Source of the DNA: Granulicella sp. L46
GTDB taxonomy: Bacteria; Acidobacteriota; Terriglobia; Terriglobales; Acidobacteriaceae
Direction of reading: 5' to 3'
Assembly (NCBI RefSeq): GCF_009765785.1
Contig: NZ_LMUT01000012.1
Coordinates: 1,584,654-1,648,653, forward strand
Length of the DNA stretch: 64,000 nucleotides
Shown here: positions 28,708 to 35,863 of the stretch, one piece after another
Numbering within the stretch: position 1 is the stretch's first letter
Layout: every line of letters starts with the position of its first letter
The notes under the pieces: generated by a model
Told to the model about the DNA's origin: nothing
Seen by the model: the letters and a program-made list of their open reading frames with translations, nothing else
The model's database searches: none
Made by a program: the position numbers and the translations under genes

Positions 28708-28760
28708 AAGCACAGGCTTCACCACCACGGAGAGTGTCCGGGGCAGTGAAGCCTGTGCTT
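28708..28760 (-). terminator. Hairpin terminator, left-end copy 2
   Basis: 15-bp perfect stem (28708-28722 with 28746-28760). On the minus strand it ends in CTTTTTGTAACACGG. It terminates the replication operon and isolates the secreted-protein pair. It shares TGTTACAAAA and GCTTCACCACC with the hairpin at 24830. Confidence 0.75.
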
Positions 28761-28838
28761 GCGGTTCTATTTGTTTGTGATCCTGCTAAGAGTGGCAATT
28801 GGAAAGCAGGGAATAATACCCACACGTCCCATCTTCTA

Positions 28839-29117
28839 TTACTTCTCCGATTGCCATATTCCCGTCTTGATCGCCGCCGTCATCGTCAATCTGATGTCGC
28901 GGCTGGCTTCAAGTAGGGCACGCGCGTCCGTGACCGGTGCGCCCTGAGGCGAGAAAAAGGCTTTAGCCCAACGAGGACATTGATCTTTGGGGTCATGAAA
29001 GATGAACGAGACATTTCGTCCGTCATCTACTTTCGTCGTGGAAAGGTGCGCGTCAGCGCCGAGGGTGTGGCGTAGGTAGGACGCCAGACCCAAGCTCCGC
29101 GTGTGGTAGTGCGTCAT
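28839..29117 (-). CDS. Small protein, possibly DUF5659-like
   Basis: 92 residues. The pattern HTRSLGLASYLRHTLGADAHL followed by NVSFIFHDPKD and a WAKAFFS segment resembles the small DUF5659-type proteins found in mobile elements; this is from memory and unverified. Its ATG overlaps the stop of the upstream gene by four bases, placing it as the last gene of the leftward operon. Confidence 0.55.
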   Translation of the reverse strand: MTHYHTRSLGLASYLRHTLGADAHLSTTKVDDGRNVSFIFHDPKDQCPRWAKAFFSPQGAPVTDARALLEASRDIRLTMTAAIKTGIWQSEK

Positions 29118-29524
29118 ACGTTCCTCCGTTTCGGGGAGCCGCGCCGGACGATGCGGAAATACTGACCGGGATGCAGACCGCGGGCCTCGAAGACTCTGGC
29201 CAATCGTCGAATCAGTTTTGCCTCTTTGTTGCTAACAACTGTGTCATCTTCCACCAAGCGTTCCCACGATGCGAGCATCTCGGCATCACCGTTGCATGCA
29301 AAAGTTACGGCGTGCAAAACATCAATTTCATAGTGCACGCTGTCCGGAGAAACTCGCCTGGAACGCGTTGGGGGACTGGGGTTGTAATCTGTCGCGCACA
29401 GGACCGGCAACTGCCGGACCTGCTTGTAAGCGTCGCTCACGCTCTGGACGAGCCGCAGTTCCCATTCCCACCGTGATTCCTTTGCGAGTCCCGTAACCGC
29501 GGACTCAATAGCTTCATTCTTCAT
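29114..29524 (-). CDS. Operon protein of unknown function
   Basis: 136 residues, mostly helical and charged (AKESRWEWELRLVQSVSDAY, EAKLIRRLARVFEARGLHPG). The start at 29524 has AAAGGAG immediately upstream; the open frame extends to 29674, but that part overlaps an operator-like palindrome and has no ribosome site. Stop and start overlap with the 92-residue gene. No family recognised. Confidence 0.55.
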   Translation of the reverse strand: MKNEAIESAVTGLAKESRWEWELRLVQSVSDAYKQVRQLPVLCATDYNPSPPTRSRRVSPDSVHYEIDVLHAVTFACNGDAEMLASWERLVEDDTVVSNKEAKLIRRLARVFEARGLHPGQYFRIVRRGSPKRRNV

Positions 29525-29657
29525 CGGCTCCTTTATGAGATTTTGTTCGACAGCCCCAAAGCAGACATGCACGGCGAGACAGTGGGAGTCAGTGCTCCCA
29601 CCTCTTAGCTCACGCGCGACGTTTGAAAGGATGCTGTTTTGTCCAGGTCCGAATGAT

Positions 29658-29672
29658 GCGTATCTGATACGC
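29658..29672. promoter_or_regulatory. Operator-like palindrome GCGTATC-T-GATACGC
   Basis: Perfect 15-base odd palindrome lying between two leftward genes, 134 bases upstream of the 29524 start. Related copies occur at 32212, 40179 and 53902, with looser matches at 33816 and 55275. Confidence 0.55.
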
Positions 29673-29742
29673 AAAGCCGATGTGTCGGCTCTCTGGTTCG
29701 GATGGACTTGAGTGCTCTACGGATACATAGAGCAAAGACCGT

Positions 29743-30669
29743 TTATGCGATAAAGTCCAAGGGGTTCTCGGACTCTTTGAGGGTTCCTACTCCAACCATT
29801 ATCGTTTGATACGCGTCTTCGTCTCCCGGACCTAGTTTGACCGGGCGTTGTGGGAGCTTACCGCTTCCAGCGTAGAACCAGATCTTTCTCTCTTCTTCCT
29901 CCACGTCGTCTACATACGTGAGATCGGGGTTGTTCGCGCGATCTCTTAGCTGGTCTGTCTTCCACTGGCGAGCGAGCCATCGCGCTTTCGCCCGAAAGCG
30001 CTCATTCAGCGGGACAAGGGAGTCAAGAAACTCCGTTGGGTTATCTCCGATATATTCCCACGTTCGGGAAGAGATTTCGTCTGCGGCGTCACTGATATTC
30101 AGGTCAAGGGAAGTTCGTAATACATCCCATGCACCTGCGTAGACTGCCTTCTTATATTTGGTGATCCATTCACCCAACTCCGCGAGACCTCTTGCCTCAC
30201 GCACAGTCGTTTCAATCGCCCATGTCGTGAGGGCTGGTAAGTCGTTCATGTCACCCGAATATTCCGGCAGGCGGCGTGACACTCGCGAGAGGACAGACCA
30301 CCCGCAATAATAATTCGGCACCTTTTTGGCTTCTCTCAGAATCATCGCCGACAGGGCTTCAAAACTTACGTTCAGCTGTGCGATACGCGACGCCCATGCT
30401 ACCGCTTGCTCACGAAATGTACACCTGTCGTCCAGTCCTATGAACTCGTCGAGGTGATCCCCTAGCTGTTGTGCGATGCGCTCTGCATCCAGGATTGTGG
30501 TGCCTTCGACTTCTAGGACCGCTTGTCGAACCGCTCCTTGCGTGCGCTTCTGCCGGTAGTATCGCAAAACTCGACGCCTTTGTTGCGCATGCGTTGGTGT
30601 CGACACCCTTTCTAATTCATCTGCTGCTCCTGCGGCGAGATTCGCCGCACTGATTCTCTCACTGCTCAT
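29743..30669 (-). CDS. Operon protein of unknown function, helical
   Basis: 308 residues, no signal peptide or membrane helix. The N-terminus is basic and helical (THAQQRRRVLRYYRQKRTQG). The middle contains aromatic-rich helices (PNYYCGWSVLSRVSRRLPEY, YKKAVYAGAWDVLRTSLDL), and the end is acidic (DVEEEERKIWFYAGSG, GPGDEDAYQTIMVG). Start and stop overlap with the 99-residue gene upstream (11 bases). The context, directly downstream of a replication-initiator candidate, suggests a role in replication or element maintenance. No family recognised. Confidence 0.6.
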   Translation of the reverse strand: MSSERISAANLAAGAADELERVSTPTHAQQRRRVLRYYRQKRTQGAVRQAVLEVEGTTILDAERIAQQLGDHLDEFIGLDDRCTFREQAVAWASRIAQLNVSFEALSAMILREAKKVPNYYCGWSVLSRVSRRLPEYSGDMNDLPALTTWAIETTVREARGLAELGEWITKYKKAVYAGAWDVLRTSLDLNISDAADEISSRTWEYIGDNPTEFLDSLVPLNERFRAKARWLARQWKTDQLRDRANNPDLTYVDDVEEEERKIWFYAGSGKLPQRPVKLGPGDEDAYQTIMVGVGTLKESENPLDFIA

Positions 30670-30958
30670 TTGCCCCTTTTATGTGGATTTCTACTGCTGT
30701 GCTGCGTGTACTGCTGATTGCCCGGGCCGTTGCCGCTTCGTTCGCTATTACGCCGGATACATACCGCCAAACTACCTCGGGATTCGGAACCGGGGTGACA
30801 CCGAACTTCTTGGAAGCCCGGATGATGCCGTGTTCCACGAACCGGTCAGATTCGGCGCACCACCTTCCCATCCAGGCCGGATCCGGCGCTGGAATCTGCG
30901 GTAGCATCAAGGCCCAGAGTTTGGCAGTCTCGCCAATACGGTTCACTAATGTCATCAT
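30659..30958 (-). CDS. Operon protein of unknown function
   Basis: 99 residues, coupled at both ends: its ATG overlaps the stop of the replication-initiator candidate by four bases, and its own end overlaps the next gene. Sequence features are an aromatic segment (PAPDPAWMGRWCAESDRFVEHGI) and an alanine-rich helix (GVIANEAATARAISS). Position next to an initiator recalls phage replication-loader genes, but no helicase-loader motif is visible. Confidence 0.55.
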   Translation of the reverse strand: MMTLVNRIGETAKLWALMLPQIPAPDPAWMGRWCAESDRFVEHGIIRASKKFGVTPVPNPEVVWRYVSGVIANEAATARAISSTRSTAVEIHIKGANEQ

Positions 30959-31938
30959 GCGGCCTCCTTCCTTTTCTGTTCCAGGGTTGCATTCATCTCG
31001 TTCATTAGTCGCGGGAACGCATCCTCGAAGCCCTTACCCCGCTCTCTGCGCACAATGTCATCACCACAGGTCTCGTGGTAAAACTTGGCGACCGCTTCGA
31101 TGGTCTGTCCACTGTAACCCTTGTTTAGAAGTCGGAGTACGTGTAATTCCCAGTTAGCTTCGTAGGTTGCGAAGCCCAGATTTGCCATCGTCGCTTTAGC
31201 AACCAATGATGCGGCTTTTGGCTCCCGTACTTTCGGTGCTGGCGTATTCGATACGACCGTCCCAGTTTGAGGGAATGGCCGCGTCTCTGTATGCGTAGCT
31301 TCAGCTTTTCCGGTCTTCCGCTTTTTGCGTTTGCTAAAGCGTTCAATGAAAGCCATTCCCTCTAGCTGGGATGGCGTCAGAGAGCTAATATCAGTAATTT
31401 TATTTGTTGTTTGTATAAGTTGTTTATATAGGTTACTTCCCTTTCCATGGGATGGTGACCCGCTAGGAGGGAACGGCGCTCCACCACTAGGGAACGGTGA
31501 CGCATTAGGAGGGAACGGTGAACGTTCCATTCCCTCTAGTTGGGATTGGGCCATTACCTCTACGCGTGACGGGTCGAAGCAGCATCTCGGGTGTTCGGAC
31601 GCCCACTCTTCGTGAGACAGCACCTTGTAATGCGTGGGCGAGAGCGTACCGTTGGAGCGGCGTGTCGGCTTCTTGAGCAGTTTGAACCAACCGGCCTCAA
31701 GGAGCGACTTGGCTACACCATACGGGGTATTTTTGCTCATGGACCTAAACCGCTCGGCTATTTTCGGCCCGGAGAAGTAGAGGGTTCCATTACCCCTGTC
31801 GTTGCCCAGTGCGAGCGCGCGGCATACATCATAGATTGCGTACTCGGTGGCGCTCATGTGATGGTGTGGGAAGCACCGCGATTGAGATGCAAGAGTATTT
31901 GAAGCTGGTGAAACTGTATCTTCTGACATGTCAGTCAT
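30955..31938 (-). CDS. Replication-initiator candidate with internal origin-like repeats
   Basis: 327 residues. Residues about 25-115 look like a winged-helix DNA-binding domain (ATEYAIYDVCRALALGN, SGPKIAERFRSMSKNTPYG, VAKSLLEAGWFKLLKKPTRR). A central linker holds heptad repeats of the form S/A-PFP-x3 (SPFPPNA, SPFPSGG, APFPPSG) encoded by four tandem 20-21-bp DNA repeats. The C-terminal part is helical and basic (FSKRKKRKTGKAE, LHVLRLLNKGYSGQTIEAV). This architecture recalls phage replication initiators such as lambda O. It is transcribed from a consensus promoter at 32138-32166 and starts the overlapping gene series. The initiator role is inferred. Confidence 0.65.
   Translation of the reverse strand: MTDMSEDTVSPASNTLASQSRCFPHHHMSATEYAIYDVCRALALGNDRGNGTLYFSGPKIAERFRSMSKNTPYGVAKSLLEAGWFKLLKKPTRRSNGTLSPTHYKVLSHEEWASEHPRCCFDPSRVEVMAQSQLEGMERSPFPPNASPFPSGGAPFPPSGSPSHGKGSNLYKQLIQTTNKITDISSLTPSQLEGMAFIERFSKRKKRKTGKAEATHTETRPFPQTGTVVSNTPAPKVREPKAASLVAKATMANLGFATYEANWELHVLRLLNKGYSGQTIEAVAKFYHETCGDDIVRRERGKGFEDAFPRLMNEMNATLEQKRKEAA
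31353..31546. other. Origin-like repeat cluster inside the initiator gene
   Basis: Four tandem repeats start at 31449, 31469, 31490 and 31511 (spacings 20, 21, 21) with core GGGAACGG (first copy GGGATGG). The whole is flanked by two 20-base direct repeats differing at one position (31353-31372 and 31527-31546, core CCATTCCCTCTAG). Beside the repeats, 31386-31440 is strongly AT-rich for this genome, a possible unwinding element. Confidence 0.5.
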
Positions 31939-32137
31939 TGGTTTCTTCTTTGTCCTTGTCGTGTACTTCCATGCCGCGTCGAAGAACGCAGTTATTGCGC
32001 CGAGCTGTCTCGCAATGGTTATGTGCTGTGCGGTCGACGGGCTAAGCCCTTGAGACCGTCATGTACATAAAATCCAGAAGCCAATCCCACCTGGCTCGCT
32101 GGGTGCTCTCCACATCCTAGTGGAAACATCTGTATTG

Positions 32138-32180
32138 ATATTACCAAATGTTTGACAAATTGTCAAGCATAGAGTATAGG
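32138..32180. promoter_or_regulatory. Overlapping divergent promoters with shared operator
   Basis: Minus strand: TTGACA (32161-32166), 17-base spacer, TAATAT (32138-32143), driving the initiator operon leftward. Plus strand: TTGACA (32152-32157), 17-base spacer, TATAGG (32175-32180). Both -35 boxes lie in the perfect palindrome TTGACAAATTGTCAA (32152-32166), so one bound repressor could block both. Confidence 0.7.
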
Positions 32181-32211
32181 CCTCAGACTCACGCAAGATG
32201 TGGCGCGCGGT

Positions 32212-32226
32212 GCGTATCAGATACGG
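32212..32226. promoter_or_regulatory. Operator-like palindrome GCGTATC-A-GATACGG
   Basis: Same design as the perfect palindrome at 29658, one mismatch in the last position. Located downstream of the 178-residue gene and upstream of the initiator promoter. Confidence 0.45.
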
Positions 32227-32259
32227 CGCGCCAGTCGTAGGTACCGACCGGCACCCTCG

Positions 32260-32796
32260 TTACATTCTCCAGACATCCTCGAGTGATTGTGGAGGACGCT
32301 CTACAGGAACCTTTGGCTCGGACAAGTAGCCGGAGGACTTCATCGTAGTATCGGGTAGCACCCGCTCCAGCATCATCTCAGGACTGAGCCGGTTGAAGCG
32401 AAATGTGTTCTGAGGATGCAGGTGATCTTCCAATATCACGCGGCAGGCCTCCAGGCGCTCGAGTCGGTGTATCGACTCATCGACCACAATGGCAAGAAAT
32501 GCGCGGAACACCAACCTTTCTTTGACCTTGACTAACGCATCCTTCAGGCTCCAGCCATTCAGCGATCGACCGCCGGTAGCCCCTTCAAACATTTCAGCAA
32601 ACTGTCGCTCCAATGCGGTTTCGCGAGGCCAGGGCTTTAGGAGTTCCTGAACTTCCGCGTGATCTTCTGTGGGCTCCGGTACTGCTGCTACTTGTAACCG
32701 GACCGCGTGCTCCGCTGCGACCATTCGACCCGCAAGGGTGATTGATTCATCTGAGATCAACGCCCTCAAGTCGTCCAACTTTTCACTACTGATCAT
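32260..32796 (-). CDS. Operon protein of unknown function
   Basis: 178 residues, acidic and helical (DDLRALISDESITLAGRMVAAEHAV, SLKDALVKVKERLVFRAFL), with a proline-containing C-terminus (VPVERPPQSLEDVW). Overlaps the upstream 101-residue gene by 11 bases, so both are probably cotranscribed. No signal peptide, membrane helix or known motif. Confidence 0.55.
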   Translation of the reverse strand: MISSEKLDDLRALISDESITLAGRMVAAEHAVRLQVAAVPEPTEDHAEVQELLKPWPRETALERQFAEMFEGATGGRSLNGWSLKDALVKVKERLVFRAFLAIVVDESIHRLERLEACRVILEDHLHPQNTFRFNRLSPEMMLERVLPDTTMKSSGYLSEPKVPVERPPQSLEDVWRM

Positions 32797-33091
32797 TGCT
32801 TCCCTTTCTCATCAGCCCCAAGAACCGCTCCGCCGCCTCTTCTGCGCTCTCACGTGCTCGCGCTGGCTCGTGTGGGTGAGCACCTTGTCCGGGTTTTTCA
32901 ATCGCTTCTGCTTTGCGTGCAGCGGCCCGTTCTCCTGCAATCGCGATGCGCTCCTGCGACTGCTCGAAGTGCAACAGGATCTCTGACATCCGAAGTGCGG
33001 CTTGTAATCTGATCCGTTCGTTTCGACTCGCAGCTAGCTCCCGCAAGGTCTTCATGGTCGCGTCGTAACGACGCGGTAGTCTTCTCATCAT
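32786..33091 (-). CDS. Small basic helical protein, unknown function
   Basis: 101 residues. The N-terminus is basic (MMRRLPRRYDATMKTLRELAAS), followed by a long helix of heptad-like pattern (RLQAALRMSEILLHFEQSQERIAIAGERAAARKAEA) and an EEAAERFLGLM end. The composition would suit a DNA-binding or adaptor protein. An ATG at 33052 is an alternative start. First gene of the leftward series; coupled to the next gene by an 11-base overlap. Confidence 0.5.
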   Translation of the reverse strand: MMRRLPRRYDATMKTLRELAASRNERIRLQAALRMSEILLHFEQSQERIAIAGERAAARKAEAIEKPGQGAHPHEPARARESAEEAAERFLGLMRKGSNDQ

Positions 33092-33341
33092 GAATAGAAA
33101 GAGCGCCGACCGCTTAGCGGGCCTGTAGGTGATGCTTGAGCAGGATGGTGATAGGCGCGTAGCGGGAGGTGGGACTCCTAGACACCCTTATGGGACCCTA
33201 TGGGAACCTTGCTGAATCGGTGAGGACGGTATAGGTCCGACGCTGGCCGCGTCAGCAAAAGCGGAGCCGCCGGGTGCACGCGGACTCCCCCGGTCGGGGC
33301 TAAAGACAGGGTTGGTTAGGGACGTTACCGTCCCTATGGAA

Positions 33342-33785
33342 TCAATGACATAGCGTCTCTCGCGTAGCGAATGAACAGCGAACAGAACAGCCCTTACCCT
33401 TATGAACATTGAGCTTTTGCATACCGATGTGTCGTAAGTTATTGATAAAAAGCCGGATGGTCACCACCCTTCCCGCTCTAAGTTGCTGAAAATACAGGCC
33501 AGATGTATCTATTACGACGTAAGCGATACATGCCATTTCTCCAATCCTTCTAACTCGGCGCGACCGATGCTTACGGCCTAGCCTCGTCTGAGCCGCGTAG
33601 ACGTATCCCTGTGACACGTCGAACTGGTTAGCTACTTCCTTGCGCGAGTCGAGGGGTTTGAAACCGCCTTTGTCATTATTGACAGAAGCGGTTTTCGCCT
33701 TCCCCAAGGGGGTTACCCACGGCCTGTTGGTTCTTCTTCGCCTCGGCTGCCAGTAACGGTTTAGCCTCGACTGGGACCGCCGCAC
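33342..33785 (-). CDS. Possible remnant of a DNA-binding gene
   Basis: 147-residue frame whose middle (FKPLDSRKEVANQFDVSQGY) has a helix-turn-helix-like spacing of the kind found in ParB-like or phage regulators. The two ends look non-coding (arginine- or cysteine-rich with no pattern). It may be a degraded gene in the operator-rich region; weak support. The preceding stretch 33092-33341 carries only short hairpins, the best being a 7-bp stem with a 4-base loop at 33316-33333. Confidence 0.25.
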   Translation of the reverse strand: MRRSQSRLNRYWQPRRRRTNRPWVTPLGKAKTASVNNDKGGFKPLDSRKEVANQFDVSQGYVYAAQTRLGRKHRSRRVRRIGEMACIAYVVIDTSGLYFQQLRAGRVVTIRLFINNLRHIGMQKLNVHKGKGCSVRCSFATRETLCH

Positions 33786-33999
33786 GTTGGCCCTTGGGTT
33801 CTAAGCCCTGCTATTGCGTATCGAATACGTATTGCTTTGACCCGTCGAGTGTAGGACGGCATCTTGCGGGAGCGGGCGCAGGATCAGTTCAAGCGTATTC
33901 GGATACGCATGGCGGATACATATCCCACACCTTCTCATCTCAATCGCTCCAGCTTCCGTATTGCGTCTGCATTTTCTGCAAACTATTTCGCATTAATTC

Positions 34000-34029
34000 T
34001 TGACACACTTCACTAGTGATGTGTATTGT
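34000..34029 (+). promoter_or_regulatory. Promoter of the rightward gene set with internal palindrome
   Basis: TTGACA (34000-34005), 18-base spacer, TATTGT (34024-34029). The spacer holds the palindrome TCACTAGTGA (34010-34019), a likely repressor site. The first rightward gene begins 52 bases further on. Confidence 0.65.
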
Positions 34030-34080
34030 TGATTTGTCGGCAGAATCTGAGGCCGAACATTTCAAACAGGAGACAGACAG

Positions 34081-34395
34081 ATGCAGATGACACAGGAACG
34101 ATTCAATGACGTGATGGCAGTCGCTACGAAGAATGTAGTGCAGGAAGAACGGGAGCTTTTTGGGAATCGTCGCCAGTTGCCGCTGGACGAGTCGGCGGTA
34201 GTTTTCAACCTTCGCCTCACTCATGAAGAAAAGTTGTTGCGTCTCGCCATCATCCGCGAAGCTAAGGCCGTCCGGCGGAATGCCCGCAAGCGCGCTGTTC
34301 AATCTCCAGTAGTCACCACGCCGATTACGTTCGGAGGACTCATCACAGATGCCGATACCATCCATGCTCGAGCCTTCGGAATCAGCTTGAGCTAA
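34081..34395 (+). CDS. Small protein, first rightward gene
   Basis: 104 residues starting at ATG with GGAGA ten bases before it. N-terminal helices (TQERFNDVMAVATKNVVQEERELF), then FNLRLTHEEKLLRLAIIREAKAVRRNARKRA, a basic helix that could contact nucleic acid. It is directly downstream of the palindrome-containing promoter, so an early regulatory protein is possible. No family recognised. Confidence 0.6.
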   Translation: MQMTQERFNDVMAVATKNVVQEERELFGNRRQLPLDESAVVFNLRLTHEEKLLRLAIIREAKAVRRNARKRAVQSPVVTTPITFGGLITDADTIHARAFGISLS

Positions 34396-34575
34396 ACGTG
34401 TAGGAGGCGGGCGGGGTTTGGTTTCCCCGTTCGTCTCAGTCGACACCGGCAATCGTCAGCGCTGAAGAAAGTCATGCCCGGGCTCGGGTATCGACTTCTC
34501 AGCGCATTGCCGTCAGCGGGTGACGAACCACAGTAAGCGGCAGAATACAGCGATCAAACGATAGAGGACATTACT

Positions 34576-35097
34576 ATGCGGCATCACTTTACTCGCGACG
34601 AAATAAAGACCTTACTCGAAGGCGTACCGAATACGCGTAACCGGCTCATGCTCTTAGTTGGGTACAACCATGGGCTGCGTGTCAGTGAGCTGACGAACCT
34701 GAAGGGTGCGGATATTCGTGATGGGTATGTGATTGTAAAGCGGCTCAAGGGATCTTTAAAGACTGTTCAGCCCTATGTACAGCACGTCGATCCAACGTTC
34801 AATGAAGCCCCTGGCTTACAAGAGCTTGCGCGCACAGTTGGACCACAAGAGCGATTGTTTCCCATGACACCCAATGGCGTTGCCAAACTGATGCAGCGGA
34901 CAGGTGCGCGGGTAGGACTACCACGCCATAAATTATTCCCACATAACCTAAAGCACAGCATCGCCCACGCCACCATTCAAGGTGCCGGTATCGAGAATGT
35001 CCGCCAATGGCTTGGGCACAAAAGTATTTCGTCGACTGGAGCCTACCTACGCGTCACCGACGAAGCCGCAGCGCAAGCCATCGCTAAAGCTCTGTAA
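34576..35097 (+). CDS. Small tyrosine recombinase, catalytic domain only
   Basis: 173 residues comprising only a XerC/D-like catalytic domain with no core-binding domain. The first Arg is in NHGLRVSELTNLK, a Lys region in KRLKGSLKTV, the HxxR position reads HNLKHSIAHA with Lys in place of Arg, and the ending RQWLGHKSISSTGAYLRV supplies His and Tyr. The Arg-to-Lys change is known in some small recombinases but could reduce activity. GAGG lies eight bases before the ATG. It is separate from the integrase at attL; it may act as a resolvase or invertase for the element. Confidence 0.8.
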   Translation: MRHHFTRDEIKTLLEGVPNTRNRLMLLVGYNHGLRVSELTNLKGADIRDGYVIVKRLKGSLKTVQPYVQHVDPTFNEAPGLQELARTVGPQERLFPMTPNGVAKLMQRTGARVGLPRHKLFPHNLKHSIAHATIQGAGIENVRQWLGHKSISSTGAYLRVTDEAAAQAIAKAL

Positions 35098-35123
35098 AAT
35101 GGGCTTGTTCTATCGGAGAAATT

Positions 35124-35318
35124 ATGGAATGGCGACCTACATGGAATCTGCGGAGCATCCCAGACAATGAGTTCAACTCTGAGCGTGGGCGCAGACTCGC
35201 CGAGAAGCGATCCACTCCGGCTGTCCCTAAGAAGTTGCGGCCGTGCCCCTATTGTTCGCAACAATTTGGTGCGCGCGACATCCGGATTCACATGCCTAAA
35301 TGCCCGAAGAGACCATGA
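35124..35318 (+). CDS. Small zinc-finger protein
   Basis: 64 residues with a C-terminal C2HC-type finger, CPYCSQQFGARDIRIHMPKC (two Cys, then His and Cys). GGAGAAATT precedes the ATG by a normal distance. The N-terminus is basic and without structure. It lies between the small recombinase and the excisionase-like gene, so it may be a DNA- or protein-binding accessory factor of the element. Function unknown. Confidence 0.65.
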   Translation: MEWRPTWNLRSIPDNEFNSERGRRLAEKRSTPAVPKKLRPCPYCSQQFGARDIRIHMPKCPKRP

Positions 35319-35429
35319 GTCTCAGCGCAATGTTTGACAAATTTTATTGCTGCTAATTAGGCGCTATCTTACAGATTTTGCATAACTTCCAACAAAGATG
35401 TTTTGCCTGCATAGACGTGTGTTATTAGT

Positions 35430-35690
35430 ATGCGCATGTCTGACTCGCCTAACCCCCATACCATCCGTGATCGTATCCTCTCGCACAAAGGCGCCTTGAC
35501 CGCGCACGAGGTGGCAGACCTCTTCAACGTGAGTTGCAGGACTGTCCATAAGCACGCGAAAGATGGCGTCATGCCCAGCTTTCGCATCGGTGACTCCGTG
35601 CGCTTCGATCCGCTCGTGCTAGCCGACTGGTACGAGGGACAGCAGTTTGGATTGCCACCATCTCGCCGCGCGGTAAGGGGAAGACCATGA
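35430..35690 (+). CDS. Excisionase/AlpA-type helix-turn-helix protein
   Basis: 86 residues with a MerR/HTH_17-like winged helix: ALTAHEVADLFNVSCRTVHKHAKDGVMPSFRIGDSVRFDP, followed by VLADWYEGQQ. Such proteins direct excision as recombination directionality factors or act as regulators. Starts are possible at 35430 or, three codons on, at the second ATG. The stop overlaps an ATG of a short 49-codon frame. It sits far from the attL integrase (17 kb) but close to the small recombinase. Confidence 0.75.
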   Translation: MRMSDSPNPHTIRDRILSHKGALTAHEVADLFNVSCRTVHKHAKDGVMPSFRIGDSVRFDPLVLADWYEGQQFGLPPSRRAVRGRP

Positions 35691-35836
35691 CTGACGGTAA
35701 CCCCAGCTCGAATCCCCAGCGCCCTGAACGGCTAGTCCTCCAGCGAATCGCCAGCGCGACAGCGGCACTTCGGTATGAATATCAGCGCAAATCACCGTCG
35801 CTATCAAATCCACTTTGGAGCGCTCAGCACCAATAA
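35687..35836 (+). CDS. Possible 49-residue coupled frame
   Basis: The ATG overlaps the excisionase stop (ATGA) and the frame runs 49 codons (MTDGNPSSNPQRPERLVLQR start). It contains part of the CAGCGCA cluster. It may be a real coupled peptide or only a leader; coding support is weak. Confidence 0.25.
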   Translation: MTDGNPSSNPQRPERLVLQRIASATAALRYEYQRKSPSLSNPLWSAQHQ

Positions 35837-35863
35837 TCCCAGCGCAGGTAGTTCGCACCTTGA

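Larger units (their letters stand above)
31939..32259. other. Control region between leftward operon segments, no gene
   Basis: No convincing coding frame. It holds the divergent promoter pair with the TTGACAAATTGTCAA palindrome, the GCGTATC-A-GATACGG palindrome at 32212 and a short palindrome TGACATGTCA at 31924-31933. The 5' leader of the initiator transcript would be about 190 bases. Confidence 0.6.

Noticed and set aside
31449-31531. Tandem 21-bp repeats as a CRISPR array
   Set aside because: Repeats are contiguous with no unique spacers and lie in frame within a coding sequence; no cas genes are present.
23662-33091. Complete prophage
   Set aside because: Despite phage-like operon structure and fibre motif, no terminase, portal, capsid, tail-tube or lysis gene could be recognised.
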